Assembly: GCA_911728435.2 (NCBI GenBank)
Contig: OU452200.1
Location: 34,487,715-34,551,714 of the forward strand
Length of the DNA stretch: 64,000 nt
Source: Apoderus coryli
Taxonomy: Eukaryota > Arthropoda > Insecta > Coleoptera > Attelabidae
Reading direction: 5' to 3'
Shown here: piece by piece, positions 37,401 through 48,206 of the stretch
Position numbering within the stretch: the stretch's first letter is position 1
How the letters are laid out: each line of letters opens with the position of its first letter
Position numbers and translations under genes: made by a program
The notes under the pieces: generated by a model
Databases searched by the model: none
Told to the model about the DNA's origin: nothing
Seen by the model: the letters and a program-made list of their open reading frames with translations, nothing else

Positions 37401-38807
37401 TATCAATGTTATTGACAGTGTAAGTGAAGCAGGTGCAATCGTTGGCACCATTCAAAAAATCAGTCCAAGTCATCCGGGAGAAGCAGACCGTCATTATAAT
37501 CTTTAATTGATCTAAGAATTTTACAATCATCCGCAAATATCAATGATTGACACGAAACTGCAGAATTGATATGTTTTATAAATAATTTAAAAAAAAGTAG
37601 AGGTCCTAAATTGGCACCTTAAGGCACTATCCATTAGAAAAAAACATACTGCATACGTACGAAGCCAAAACCGCAAAGTTTTTCCACAAGAACACCATGG
37701 TCCACTCTATCAAAAGCTTTAGCAAAATCCGTGTAAACCACAACCATTTGTCCGCCCCTGTCCAACTGAACAGATATCTCCTGTGACAGTAAGGACAGAT
37801 TCGTCACCGTCGACCAGATGGACAGACTTCCATCTCGAAATAATCTTTAACGTCTCAGGGAACATCAAAATGGTTATATCCTTCTTTATCTCAATTTTTT
37901 TTAAGCGCGTTCTCAATACTTTCCCTATGCGGGAAAGTAAAAAATATTACCACAGTAATGCTACTAAGATTGCATGTTTTTGCTAAATTTTTCTTATGTC
38001 TATAACTTTGGTTTGGCTCAACATAATTTATTAGACTAGGTCTTTTTTAAGAAAGAATGTATTGCTGATTTAAAAAAATGAACCCAAGTCATGATTGTTT
38101 TTTGTTCGCACGTTGAATGGTGCTATTTTGACAGCTTATGGTTTTCCTGATTTGTCTTTGAAATGGATGAAATGGAATTAACCAATTATATAATCAAAAA
38201 CGAAAAGTAAATTAATTTGCAACAACAAAAATCTCAAAACCGCATATCATTATCATATTATATTTATCATTATAATTAATTAATATTGTTTATAGTGTTT
38301 ATTTAAACAAAACACTTATTGCTTATAACCTCCAGCTGATATGTTGCCTATAAATAGGCTGAGCCATAATAGACCCTGAAGTGGAGGCAGTACCAACATC
38401 TTTAGTCATTATTATTGTATTTTGTACAAAATAGTTTCCTGTTTCACCTTGATCTCAGTAGAATCCCGAAACCACTGTTTGAGACAGGAAATTATGCTTG
38501 TGAACTATAAAAGTACCTTATGTTTTTAGATCTGGAAACTATACCAACCGGTCAAGGTAAAAAGCTGTTATGTTCCGGTCCATGGGGCTTTGTTCGCCAT
38601 CCAAATTATTTGGGTGACATTATAGTGAATCTTGCTTTCGTGCCTTTTGTATATAACGCCCCACCGGTCATTTTCAATTGTGCCATAGTCCTTCTGCTAG
38701 TCCACAGGACTGTCAGAGACCATCATCGTTGTAAAGAGAAGTATGGATCGGCATGGGACAGGTATTGTAATAAAGTAAACAAAGCGCTAATACCTGGTGT
38801 TTATTGA
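28495..38807 (+). CDS. LBR: Lamin B receptor
   Basis: Six coding exons join in phase: 28495-28843, 28946-29118, 29174-29965, 31170-31374, 31467-31676 and 38530-38807 (stop TGA 38805-38807), giving about 668 residues. LBR is a multi-pass inner-nuclear-membrane protein that tethers lamin and chromatin; its membrane part belongs to the sterol C14-reductase family. Exon 1 encodes a basic, Ser/Pro/Arg-rich nucleoplasmic head with AT-hook-like repeats (SPGRPKGPGRP). Exon 3 starts the membrane domain (YEFGGTIGASILMLL) and holds DFFIG-like SFFIGQEIHPRIFGVVDLK. Exon 5 has KDAFRKNP. Exon 6 has the reductase signature GPWGFVRHPNYLGD and the VHRTVRDHHRCKEKYG C-terminus. I saw no Tudor domain, unlike vertebrate LBR. 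Intron 4 holds a LINE and intron 5 (6.9 kb) a LINE split by a copia element. No coding break seen. Confidence 0.96.
30040..31160 (+). mobile_element. 5'-truncated LINE in LBR intron 4
   Basis: Frames from about 30077 onward carry the end of an RT palm and the thumb: LNPKKSVSLLFSGEHVRVNL, then AKNLGLVMDYRLRFKEHLTS (about 30270), LVLCHLNYCDVVYGPCLD (about 30430), LQNACLRFIYGVRG and FRTDVHNLNIRRKSLI. The open frame ends at 30880; a single in-frame shift and stop near 30260 breaks it. The 3' end is a short (ATA)n tail at 31136-31156, typical of several LINE clades. It is in the same orientation as LBR and ends just before the exon 4 acceptor at 31169. The left boundary is approximate. Confidence 0.85.
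31880..32699 (-). mobile_element. 3' part of the LINE split by copia (LBR intron 5)
   Basis: On the minus strand, about 32676-32480 reads LPSTSNK-type and then FHCPRPRTNLLLKSPIHVMC and CDQCDIFVC-type sequence, characteristic of the extreme C-terminus of some insect LINE polymerases. It continues the fragment at 37089-37920 across the copia insertion. The left end (3' UTR) is approximate. Confidence 0.7.
32700..32886 (-). repeat. Copia 3' LTR
   Basis: 187 bp, direct repeat of 36901-37088. Confidence 0.95.
32909..36767 (-). pseudogene. Copia gag-pol polyprotein, broken near the N-terminus
   Basis: The probable start is MSQNDTPAFV at 36767. A frameshift near 36640 and an in-frame TGA near 36535 interrupt Gag; from 36457 the frame is open for 1182 codons to 32909. 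Order of parts: Gag; CCHC knuckle CYSCGALGHKKPEC (about 36120); protease DWVIDSGATSHM (about 35970); integrase with LGHLNRRGM (about 35535), VHTDITGP, RSDNGSEYMS and QQNGVAERTIR (about 35360-35070); RT with KARLVARGFSQ (about 34230) and a HVDDF catalytic site (about 33850); RNase H with FVDADWGNS (about 33370) and STTEAEYMALS. This copia order (integrase before RT) is complete. The two N-terminal lesions suggest a recently dead copy. Confidence 0.92.
36901..37088 (-). repeat. Copia 5' LTR
   Basis: 188 bp, with one extra A compared with the 3' LTR. Confidence 0.95.
37089..37920 (-). mobile_element. RT part of the LINE split by copia (LBR intron 5)
   Basis: Minus-strand frames carry YTDFAKAFDRVDHGVLVEKL (about 37740), GPLLF (about 37600), FADDCKI (about 37525) and VRSKMEYASLIWFPYYN (about 37260), then RRGIDYSVLLNRFDIHSLEF up to the copia edge. 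Several frameshifts and stops are present. The order matches a LINE RT palm and thumb reading leftward and resumes at 32699, beyond the copia element. Confidence 0.8.
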
Positions 38808-39495
38808 TGAAGTAAGTTGTGTGAATTTTTTGGGTAGTTGGACAATTTTTGCTCAATAATTTAGTTTATTTTTTAAATAAAATATATTTTTAGTTTTTGA
38901 AGAAGAGAAAATTACATTACAATAATGTATGAATGAATGTAATAAATTCTAAATTGATTTTAATGTGTGCCTTCTTTTGAAAACTGTATAGTGTTTCAGA
39001 ATTGTGACGTTAACATTATTTAAAATAAATATAAAGTTTTATAATAAGGATTCCCAAAAAATTCATTGTAATTTAATTTTAGTTTCGTATTATAGGTTAT
39101 TTTGAATACTCTGGGTCTCAAATTCTTTTTCTTGCACCTTTGTATACATACTACGTTTACAATATTCCTTTTTTAAAGGCGGGAGAAGCTTCAAGTATCT
39201 GTTTGTTAAAATGTGTGCGCTACTTTTATAAAAGCACTCAACTCGATTTCCTCTATCCTTATTTCTGGTGCTCATTTTTATATAGGTTGCTCGGATTCCT
39301 TATGGCCTCTTCATAGGCAATCCATTTTCATCCCCAATTACCATCCAGTCCAAGAAGGGTTTGATTTTGTTCCACGCAAGAGATAGAGATTTTACCATTG
39401 ATTCCTTGTTGGGTTTCGTACAAAAGATAGCATCATAAATGCTCTTTATCAGTAGCCAATGGGCACTCGATCGCATCTTAATACTACCCTGAATC
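38808..39495 (+). other. LBR 3' UTR and spacer
   Basis: An AATAAA at 38876-38881 is the first polyadenylation candidate after the LBR stop; another lies near 39025. No further gene is recognised. Confidence 0.5.
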
Positions 39496-39802
39496 GTCTT
39501 CGTTTTAGTTCATCTGCTAAGTTAGTAGTAGTCAGTGATAAAAAGAGAGAGCGAAACTTATTGAAACCCGTGGTTAAGCTGATACGTTCGCATCTTAATA
39601 CTACCATGAAGCCTAAAGGTCTGTTAGAAAATTCTCGAATCGATTTCATAAAGAATGGGCTATTGTATGAAATTAAACCAACCAACCATTACTCATAAGG
39701 GAATGCAAAAACGTATCACTTTAACCGCGGGTTTCAATAAGTTTCGCTCTCTTTTCTTATCACTGGCTACTACTAACCCAGCAGATGAACGAAAACGAAG
39801 AC
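39496..39802. repeat. 93-bp-arm inverted repeat
   Basis: The arm 39496-39588 and the reverse complement of 39710-39802 are the same length and about 90% alike (for example AGCGAAACTTATTGAAACCC in both). The spacer is 121 bp. A transcript through here would fold into a long hairpin. Copies of CGCATCTTAATACTACC also occur on both sides of the left arm. Confidence 0.85.
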
Positions 39803-39956
39803 AATTAATGGTAGTATAACGTTCAATACTTGTACCGTTCAAATTTTGTTCGTTAGGTACATTTTCTTAGAGTCCCGCAAAGGTTCGCATGATCAAGCAG
39901 TAGGAAAACATGATTTACTGGACGTACGGTTCCAGAGTATTTTCTGAAAAAACTAA

Positions 39957-40462
39957 AGGCCGATTCTCATTAGATGCGCAAGGTAACGGATCGGCAACGT
40001 CAATTCACACTGCTATTCTAAGCTTTGTGAAAAGAGATACGACTATTAGATGAAGAGCATGGAGTTGAACAAATATTGTAAAAGGAGGAAAAGACGTTTT
40101 TGGGTCCATAAATTGCTATAGAAACGTGATGAGGAAGGAGAATTTGCAACGTTGCACCCAGAACTTTCAGACATCATAGACTGCTTCGTATTCTCTAACA
40201 AATTCAACGACGAAAAAGTGAGCTTCTGCTGACGCTTCATGTGCTCTTGTCGCTATAAAACAGAATTAATACCCAATGAATGCAGATTGACTGCGGGGAG
40301 AGTATTCAGTATTCACACTTGTTGCTTCGGAGGAATGCCGTCGCTGGCCGAGACGTTGCCCGTATAGTGAATCAAATACCGCAAACATGAAAAAGATATT
40401 TTGCCGAGTCGGTGCCTTGCCTGTGCCGAGCACGTGCTTTGCATGAAAGGGAGAATCAGCCT
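39957..40462. mobile_element. PIF/Harbinger-type MITE with TAA duplication
   Basis: The ends AGGC(C/T)GATTCTC are inverted, and TAA lies immediately outside both (39954-39956 and 40463-40465). A 3-bp TWA duplication is the rule for PIF/Harbinger. Second-layer similarity (GCACAGGCAAGG / GCGCAAGGTAACGG) extends inward. It contains the start of a transposase. Confidence 0.75.
40059..40222 (+). pseudogene. Harbinger transposase N-terminus with stop codon
   Basis: The frame from ATG 40059 carries KRRKRRFWVHKLL, an in-frame TAG, then KRDEEGEFATLHPELSD. The (R)RFWVH...R...GEF.TL.PEL pattern is the well-known N-terminal block of insect HARBI1-like transposases. The catalytic domain is missing. Confidence 0.75.
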
Positions 40463-43317
40463 TAACTTGGATACATAATGATAAAAATGGGGCTTTAAAC
40501 TAATTGACTCGAAATTCAACCCTTTATACTTACAGTCATAAAACTTTTAATTGGCTTTCGCGGCGGATTCACAATCACTCAACATGTATCACGTTGTCAC
40601 GTGTGATTTAGTAGTTAGTAGGGCATCGAAAGTGGTTCAACCTATGATCAAAAGCTTTGCAGCATCGGAAACGATAAATAATTTTCGAGTTCACGCGATT
40701 TTGCGGCATATTTTAGGTGCGACTGTTGTAGTTAAATGTTGATGCGTTTCAAAGAATTTGGGACACCTACAAGTATAGTTGCCATAATGAATTCCCTTTT
40801 TACAGTTGTTCATATACTATATTATGTTGTGTATTAAGTATTTTATTTTTAGGATGTGAAGGGCATAAAAGTACAACTACTTTATATTATCATTTTAATT
40901 AGTTGATATTGTATAATTTGGTTAAGCAGGATGGATATTATACAAAGCTTTTTTATATATATTATGCATTTATTTAATTTATGTTGTATTCTTTCGGCGT
41001 AATTTCACATATCACATCACATAAAACTTCATTGTCATTGAATGTAAAACCAACAAATACATGCAAAGCTTGATGGCGCTACTGAGGTTGGATATCATTG
41101 AACTTACGAGCTTAAAGTAATTTAATATATTTCTCTTTTAATTAACAATATGCCATTTTCATTTTAATATTAAAATGTGATTTTTGACTATTAAAAAGGA
41201 CGACAGTGAATTGCGGAGCATTGGCAATAATCATGGGACGGAAGAAATTGTCGGTGTAGTACAAAAATAAAAATTTTCTAAACTTTGTTGAAAGTTCCGC
41301 TTATTCTACATAAACTTCTTCAGGGCCTCATTTACTCATTCAACAAAAGTATTATAGGTACATTTAGTCAGGTATAATTTAGAATAATACAACGATCACA
41401 TCAGAACAACAAAAATATGATATGAAGGTGTTAATAGCTATTTTAGGTGAAATAATATTGCAAAATTGTTTTTTATGGTTTTACTGTCATTGACTTGAAG
41501 ATGAAGAATAGTATTAAGTATAATTATGTCAGTAATATGAGGTACATGATTATCTCATATAAGCTCTCTGTTTTTCTATTAACTATGGCTACCGATCTAA
41601 TTGTTCATCAATATAAATATTGTAATAGAATCGTGTCCTAGTTCCAATATTCTTGGTTTAAACGAAAAGTGAAACTACTTATAGTGTTACGTATTTCGAG
41701 TTCGCATTTCAAAAATACACTACAGAATACAGAAATTTTGTGGATTTTTTTATAATGATGTAATCATATTGTTTGAGTATTGTGTTTGTTCTTTCAATAG
41801 TCAATATTTTTTTTTAATAGGACAAATTTGCTACAGTTTTAATATTGATTGTATTAGGTATATCAAAATGATGTGTTTGTGGATTTTTACAGCACCATTT
41901 TCATATGGTTGAGTGTAGGCTTTAATAGTTTGTTTTTTATTTTTTCAATGTTGCGTAGGTATTTTATAAGTTTTATTTTCTTTGTCGTATAAAATGTTAC
42001 GCCAAAAGACAATAAATCATACGTAATCGTATTCTTTTAGGTTAGTGTTACGGTGTAATATTTACACTTTTTATTTAGTTGAAACCTCTTGTTTTAATTT
42101 AATTATGGTCCAGTTGGATGTATGTACAAATATACTGCTATGCTGAACAATTTTAATTTATTATGAAGGAAGATTTTAATTTCAGAAAATTAACTTAGTT
42201 TGGCTTAGCATAGAGTGAACTTCGTGTTTTGTTTTTGAACAGTTGTTCCTTATTTAGGTTATTTTAAATTTTCATATTATGGTAACCGAGAATTTTAAAT
42301 AGAATTGACTGGACTATAAATAACATAGTGGAATATCCTGCACAATTTTTTGTGCAGTACCTTAGAAGCAGTGAACATTTTGAGTAGATGTAGATATTTT
42401 TATACGTTTAATGATACTTCTTGTCCTTCAATTTCATATAGTTTTTTTTTTTGTATATTAAATATTATGTCAGGAAATTACGACAAATTTTAGGACATAG
42501 ATGTAATCAAAATATTGAAAAAAAAATTAAATTGTTATAAATATTTAATTGAGATAAATATAAATTAAAGTTTTAATTTTAATAATAAAAAGTGTACTTT
42601 TTAAAACTATTGAAGATCTCACTCATGTGGTGCAATGTACAAATAAATATTTTTTCTACAATTTATATTGAAGGACTATATATTAAAAAATAAATTTTTA
42701 TAATATATCCATACTGTTTTTATATGAATTATTATCGCAGCTATTACCTAGAAAATGTGTACAAGTTCATCAGATTTGAAACGAAAATGGGTTGGTATTG
42801 TAATAGTATACTTATTATGCAACGATCATGTAATGATGGATATTAATATACGAGCATGAACCGGGATACGAAACGAGTCGAAGGTGAGACAAACGTCAAA
42901 TACACGGCATGCTTGATTGAAAAATTATGGGTTTCTATTGGTTAAAAATCTGTATCGTTATGAAAAATCTGTATCATAATGGATCTCATTATGAAAAGGA
43001 TTTTTGGTATATAGGGGTATTATTATAGTACGGGCACAGTATAATATATAATAATACAGTATTCTGACTTTCCGCTTGCGAGCCGTCCTGCGCATTTCGT
43101 CGCGCATGCCGCCATTATGGGTTACAACGTCACAATAATCACATAGACGTAGATAAATACCGTTCACTCCTGTGTTCAATATATAGTTCATTGTCAGCGT
43201 GTACGAGATAAATAAATATTGTGTTTAAATCTAATTGTGTGTTTTGTGTTTTTGGTATAGTGTTCGTGAGAATTAAAAGGATTTTATTTTTATTAACGTG
43301 TCTTGGGATTAATACAA
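40463..43317. other. AT-rich gene-free stretch
   Basis: No gene or element was recognised in 2.8 kb. The only long frame (40551-40742) lacks an ATG start and has no motif. Confidence 0.35.
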
Positions 43318-43417
43318 TGAACAATCATGGAGGACATGTGTGTGTTGCAAAATGTTGTCCCAATAAGCGGTACACTTGCTCTAAACATTTTTTTCGCTTC
43401 CCCAAAGATCCTGTTAG
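43318..43417 (+). CDS. THAP-domain protein, first coding exon only
   Basis: ATG at 43318 opens MNNHGGHVCVAKC followed by CPNKRYTCSKHFFRFPKDPVR and a GTGAG donor at 43418. The C-x4-C spacing followed by (F)FRFPKDP is the start of a THAP zinc finger (host genes and P-type transposases share it). The matching second exon (W...CS.HF) was not found in the next several kb. A LINE fragment follows at 43600. It may be a real gene with a distant exon, or an orphan exon from a domesticated or dead element. It differs in sequence from the THAP exon at 24259. Confidence 0.6.
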
Positions 43418-43599
43418 GTGAGTAATAAGTACAAACTTAAGATGAATACTAGATAATTTTACGTTTGTATAACCGTAAAATTTATATTACGAAATGGCAG
43501 TATCTAATATGATTTTAAACTAAATTAAAGTAAAACATAAACACCAGTTGTCTCGTGGCGAGATAGCATGATAACGCAATCAGCTAGGGGTTATATTAT

Positions 43600-43935
43600 T
43601 GACAATATATATATGGCCCTTGTTTGACTAAAATTGCTGAGAAGAGGATTCAGTTGATGCAGAATTCAGGCACACGGCTTGTATGTGGAATTCGTAGGGG
43701 TGAAAGAGGCTAGCAATAAGATTAAGGAAATCGGCTGGTTAAGAATGAAACGTCGGATTTTCATTCACTAATTTTGATTAATAAAAATCATCAGATGGAA
43801 ATAGGCGGAATACTTATATGAAAGATTGATGTTCTGGGTATCTGTGTATGATGTGAATATTCCTTCATAAAACTGTCATTACGCCACTAATAAAGTCTTT
43901 ATTATTGTTGTGTTTATTATTATTATTAAAAATCA
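43600..43935 (+). mobile_element. LINE 3' fragment
   Basis: Broken frames read KIAEKRIQLMQNSGTRLVCG (about 43633-43690), then KEIGWLRMKRRIFIH, matching the thumb region of the LINE type seen in LBR intron 4. A TTATTATTA-type tail at 43915-43928 ends it. Confidence 0.6.
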
Positions 43936-44629
43936 CCCAATCATGTCAACATTTAACTGATACCACCACTCAAGGCTGTTTTCTCAATCATTATGACGCA
44001 CCACAAATATTTCTGAAATTGACAGCTATATTATTATGTACTTAAATATTTTTACAAAAATGAAAATACAGTACTGTGGTTAGAAACCGAAAACTAATTA
44101 TTCTTAGTCAGGACCTGACTTGTAACCCGAAAAGAAACCCGAAAGTTTATTTCAAAGTGCCAACGTGGAGTCGGAATGCTGTGGTACAGGTGTCGAAAAA
44201 CGTTATTAACATTGGAGACTGAGGCTAATGATGGAGTGAACAGGTTCCGAAACATGCCCCTTATATGTTGACATTTAATTATATAATATAGTGGAGACGA
44301 CGATTGTGTTTATTCGCAATTAAACATTATTTTACTGTCTTATATAATAATATTTTTAATCTGAGGCATTGTCTTTATAACCAGGCTTGTAACCGATTTG
44401 TTCAACTTCGTCTTTCATAGAGTAGGTATATTTGTTTACAATTAGATAGATTTTTTCTGAAATGGTCAGTAAAAAATAATACATATTTTTAATAATAGTT
44501 GTTTATTTTTAATAGAATATATAAATTACTAAGATATTATAGGCTATCTTTTACACATAGGTATATCTTATTTTTCATCTACATAATACAATATATTTTT
44601 CAACATAACGAATTATTGTACTGTTTTTG

Positions 44630-44833
44630 TCATATAAATACATTTTTAAAAATTTGTTGACGGTATCTATGAGGTAGTCTCACACGTTTACAAATAATTT
44701 GTTCTTTCAACCCACCTTGAAATGATGAACATAGAACTTGTTCCAACAAATCTATTATATTATAATCTTTGACGTGAAATGCGGAACGAGTCCCGAGTGG
44801 TTCTACTAAGTAGGATAATTCCGTGTCCATCAT
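44630..44833 (-). CDS. Unrecognised 67-codon frame
   Basis: Reads MMDTELSYLVEPLGTRSAFH and ends RYRQQIFKNVFI. Composition is more protein-like than the surrounding AT-rich frames, but there is no motif, partner exon or clear start context. It could be a single-exon remnant. Confidence 0.25.
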   Translation of the reverse strand: MMDTELSYLVEPLGTRSAFHVKDYNIIDLLEQVLCSSFQGGLKEQIICKRVRLPHRYRQQIFKNVFI

Positions 44834-45745
44834 TTTGTAAAATATTTGGTCTTTATAAATTAGAATGAAAGCCGTAACGGATTTTTAAACTAAATTAAAA
44901 TTCATTGAATCAATTTTTGTTTATAATATAACCTTTTGTTGAATGGTAGTTAAATCAATTTCCTTATATTACAACTATAATTATTCTGTATTATGGTTTC
45001 AAAATTTAATGGATTTTTGTAATTTACTTATGAATTATAACTTATTATACATGTTTGGAATCTTAAAATTGGCAGTTAATTTGAGGCAGTCCTCGTAAAT
45101 ACCTTTTTATGTAGGTGAATTTTCTTTTAGCTAATTTATCTACGAGCTAATTCAAATTAGAAAGGTCATTGGAATCTCGAAAACATGACACCTTAGAGGT
45201 GAACTATAAAATCTTAAAAATATGAAATTTGTCGATTTAATTGTTTAAACTAAGTGGTGAATTTGGCAATTTTCGTTTAAGTTCCTAAAATCAAACAAAA
45301 TTTGTATATTTTTAAATGCAATTTTTTAATCACTACATTACATGGTACAATTTGTGTTTTCATGAAGGTTTGGAATACAAAATTGACTTATATTAGGTAC
45401 GCTTTTAATTTTTCAAGATTCCAGTGTTTGCTGTTTGCTCAGGAGTACGAATGAAAAGTAGGTATAAAGGATATCCCGAAATCCAACGCAGCTCTTTTTT
45501 GGGTTGATATAATATAGTTGTCACAATTTAGGGCCAAACTAATTTTATTCTAAAAGAAAAATATAAAAGTAGGTATTCATGTGGAAATTGGAAAATTAGC
45601 ATTTTGCTATCAATGTCATGTCATCATTACTATCACCATTGTCTTTATAAACCTTTTAAAGACAATAGGGTTATTATTTCGTACTGAACTAAGTGAACAA
45701 TCTGAAAATTGTCAGTTCATTCACGATTGTGCGTATTCTTTCGAA

Positions 45746-45779
45746 GCATACGTTAATTTCCTTTTATACCGAGCCAATG
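45746..45779 (-). promoter_or_regulatory. Promoter-like inverted repeat, left copy
   Basis: On the minus strand this reads CATTGGCTCGGTATAAAAGG and continues AAATTAACGTATGC, a CCAAT-like box followed by a TATA box. It is a perfect 34-bp inverted match to 46867-46900. Confidence 0.5.
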
Positions 45780-46576
45780 GGAACGTTCGCCCTTGGGTCG
45801 TGTTTCCGTGGGTGGCCGTCGCGGATCGGTGGCGTGCATTTCGCTTTGTTTTTGCTGTTTGAATATTTTGGCGCCATAAACTAGTGCTCTGAATAATATA
45901 AACAACTGAATCTGTTACTAGATAAAAAGCAAAAACAAACTCGTTTATAACAGCAATTTTTATTGCTATAATATATAAAATAATAATTTATAAGTTATAG
46001 TGGCGAATATTTTTTTGCCCACGAGTTCCACAGTAAAAAGTTGCGAATATTATTGCATTATGGAATATTAAGCATTAATAATACGAGAAGGAAACTTGCT
46101 AATGGTGATGAGATTATAGTCTACAATTGTAACAGAACTAATTCTAAAGGTTTTTATGCCTATGTGCTAAATAATTGATAACACAATGCCATTATTTTAC
46201 GTTAGGCTATACCAGCTTGTGTAAAAGTCGCAGTATGAAAGCGGGTGGTAGTATACACATTAACGGAACATGCCCTTCTAGAATTTTGGTCCGATGGTAT
46301 GTAATTAAAAAATCATTTATATCATTTGCAAGTCTTCATTGGTTATTTTTCATTACCTAATTTATTAGAATCGGTTAGAGTTACCTTTATCGTGTTTTAC
46401 TTTGTTAATAAATGTGGTTTTTTGAATTTCAAATTTTTGTATTATTTCCAGTCTTTTATTTTTGCTATTCGTTCTCTGATCCCAATATCCCAATTTTCGT
46501 TGACTTAATTCTAAACATAGTTCCCGGTTTATACAACATAAGCATAATTATAAATTAGTTTAAACAATAATATGAG

Positions 46577-46602
46577 CAAAGATTAATGTACATTAATCTT
46601 TG
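46577..46602. repeat. Perfect 26-bp palindrome
   Basis: CAAAGATTAATGT followed directly by its reverse complement. Related words occur at 15455-15483, 47384 and 49107, so this is probably the footprint or end of a small repeat family. Confidence 0.7.
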
Positions 46603-46866
46603 TAGTAAGCGTATGTATCTACTTTTGAGTTTTAGAGAAAGAAAGTACAGCTGAATGTCTTAATTCAAAATTTGCGTTTTGTATGATATTGCACATTATA
46701 ATTTGTTAATTTACACTTACAATCTAGGTATATTAGCGTTATAACTGACTCTTGTAACGGTGCCTATGATTACAATGCATTCAACTATTGTGATTATTAT
46801 GCATATATTTATGATTATGCTGTATAAACCCGGCTTACAACAAGCAGACGCGCGCACGATGATTCT

Positions 46867-46900
46867 CATTGGCTCGGTATAAAAGGAAATTAACGTATGC
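46867..46900 (+). promoter_or_regulatory. Promoter-like inverted repeat, right copy
   Basis: The same 34 bp as the reverse complement of 45746-45779, here on the plus strand, pointing right. The pair points outward from a 1.1-kb interval that contains no recognised gene. It could be a promoter pair or the ends of an unknown element. Confidence 0.5.
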
Positions 46901-48206
46901 TTTTTCTTTCGACATCGGTCACTTCTACCAAACTGATTAAAATTCCTACCCCCCTTGCCGCTTACTGATCAACCTCTAGGTACCGGTTAGTTCGTTCAGT
47001 TAAAAGTTAACCTCTAAAAGTATTGAATATTGAGAGGTAATAATTGGAATATGATTTCGAATCAAACCAATAAATTGTTAAAGTTTAAAACATGGATAAT
47101 AATATCATGGAAGAAATAATTTTCCAGTTTTCAGAGCAGATTTGGTTGTTTTCACAAGTTTTTGAGGTTAAGTGAAAGACAATCACAAAAAAGATGATCT
47201 TTCGGTTTCGCCAAATATTCAGTTCAGTATAATCACATTCAGTTTAATCACATTCACTTGTTCAGATCAATCACTACGAAAGAATAACCCTAATGCTATC
47301 ACTAAATAATCCTGCAAATGCATTTCACAAATAATAAACCTAGTTACTGAATGCGTCAATAAAGTTTACAAGATACCTTACAGCAAAGATTAATGTAATC
47401 TTAGCTTACAGACAGAGGCTGTAAGACATTTTCCAGAGAAAAAGGTGGCAAGAAATTCAGACGAGTTTGAAGCTTTGTCCCATCCGGATTATTATCAAAG
47501 TTGGAGGAGGCAAGCGTGACGAGCCAGTAGTGTTACTCTGTTCTTTGCAATATAAAATTATATGTTCTATGCATATACAATTACCAATTTCCAATACAAT
47601 CAGTATATAAACATTATTCTATGAGTCGGATGCAATAAACGAATGCACCTACTGAAACGCACGGGTGAAATCTAGCAGCTACACAAGGGTCTCAGTCTGA
47701 CATCGGATGTTTCAAACAAAAACATTATTATATTAGCCCTTAAAGAGTCGTTGAATTTTAGGGTGTCCTTTATTAAAGCTTCATTTAGATCTAAAATACA
47801 ATCTCTGAAGAAAAGACACAGGAAGTATGATAAAATGTTACTGTCTAAGATATTATGTTGTTCTCCTATGACAAAATTACTAATCCCAATTAATACGGTC
47901 GTGTTTTAATTATTAAGCAGATAAAGTTTATGATGTTTTCTAATATATTTTTCAAAACGTGTTTTGACAGATTAAAAAAAACCTCCTTGTCTCTTTAAAT
48001 TCAAAGATATGAAGAAAAAGTTTATCCACTCGAATTACTCGTATAAGACAGTGACGCTTAGTTCGAATTTATATACTAAATTTGTTAAGTACACGTATAG
48101 GAACTTAGGGACATAAATAACATTTCTTATAACTTATAACAATAATATTAGTCTTTTGTTCGAGTTAATTATTATCTAGATATACAATAATTATATATTT
48201 CTACTA
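46901..48206. other. Spacer and 3' UTR of the minus-strand gene
   Basis: No gene is recognised. The right part should contain the 3' UTR of the gene ending at 48207. Confidence 0.35.

Noticed and set aside
39090..39275. Minus-strand frame (MSTRNKDRGNRVECF...)
   Set aside because: Considered as a mariner or LINE scrap because of a nearby VIGDENG-like word, but the similarity is too weak to call.
40551..40742. 63-codon plus frame
   Set aside because: Begins with TTG, not ATG; no motif, no splice context.
45581..45884. Two overlapping plus frames with hydrophobic start
   Set aside because: They run through the promoter-like inverted repeat and have no splice or start support.
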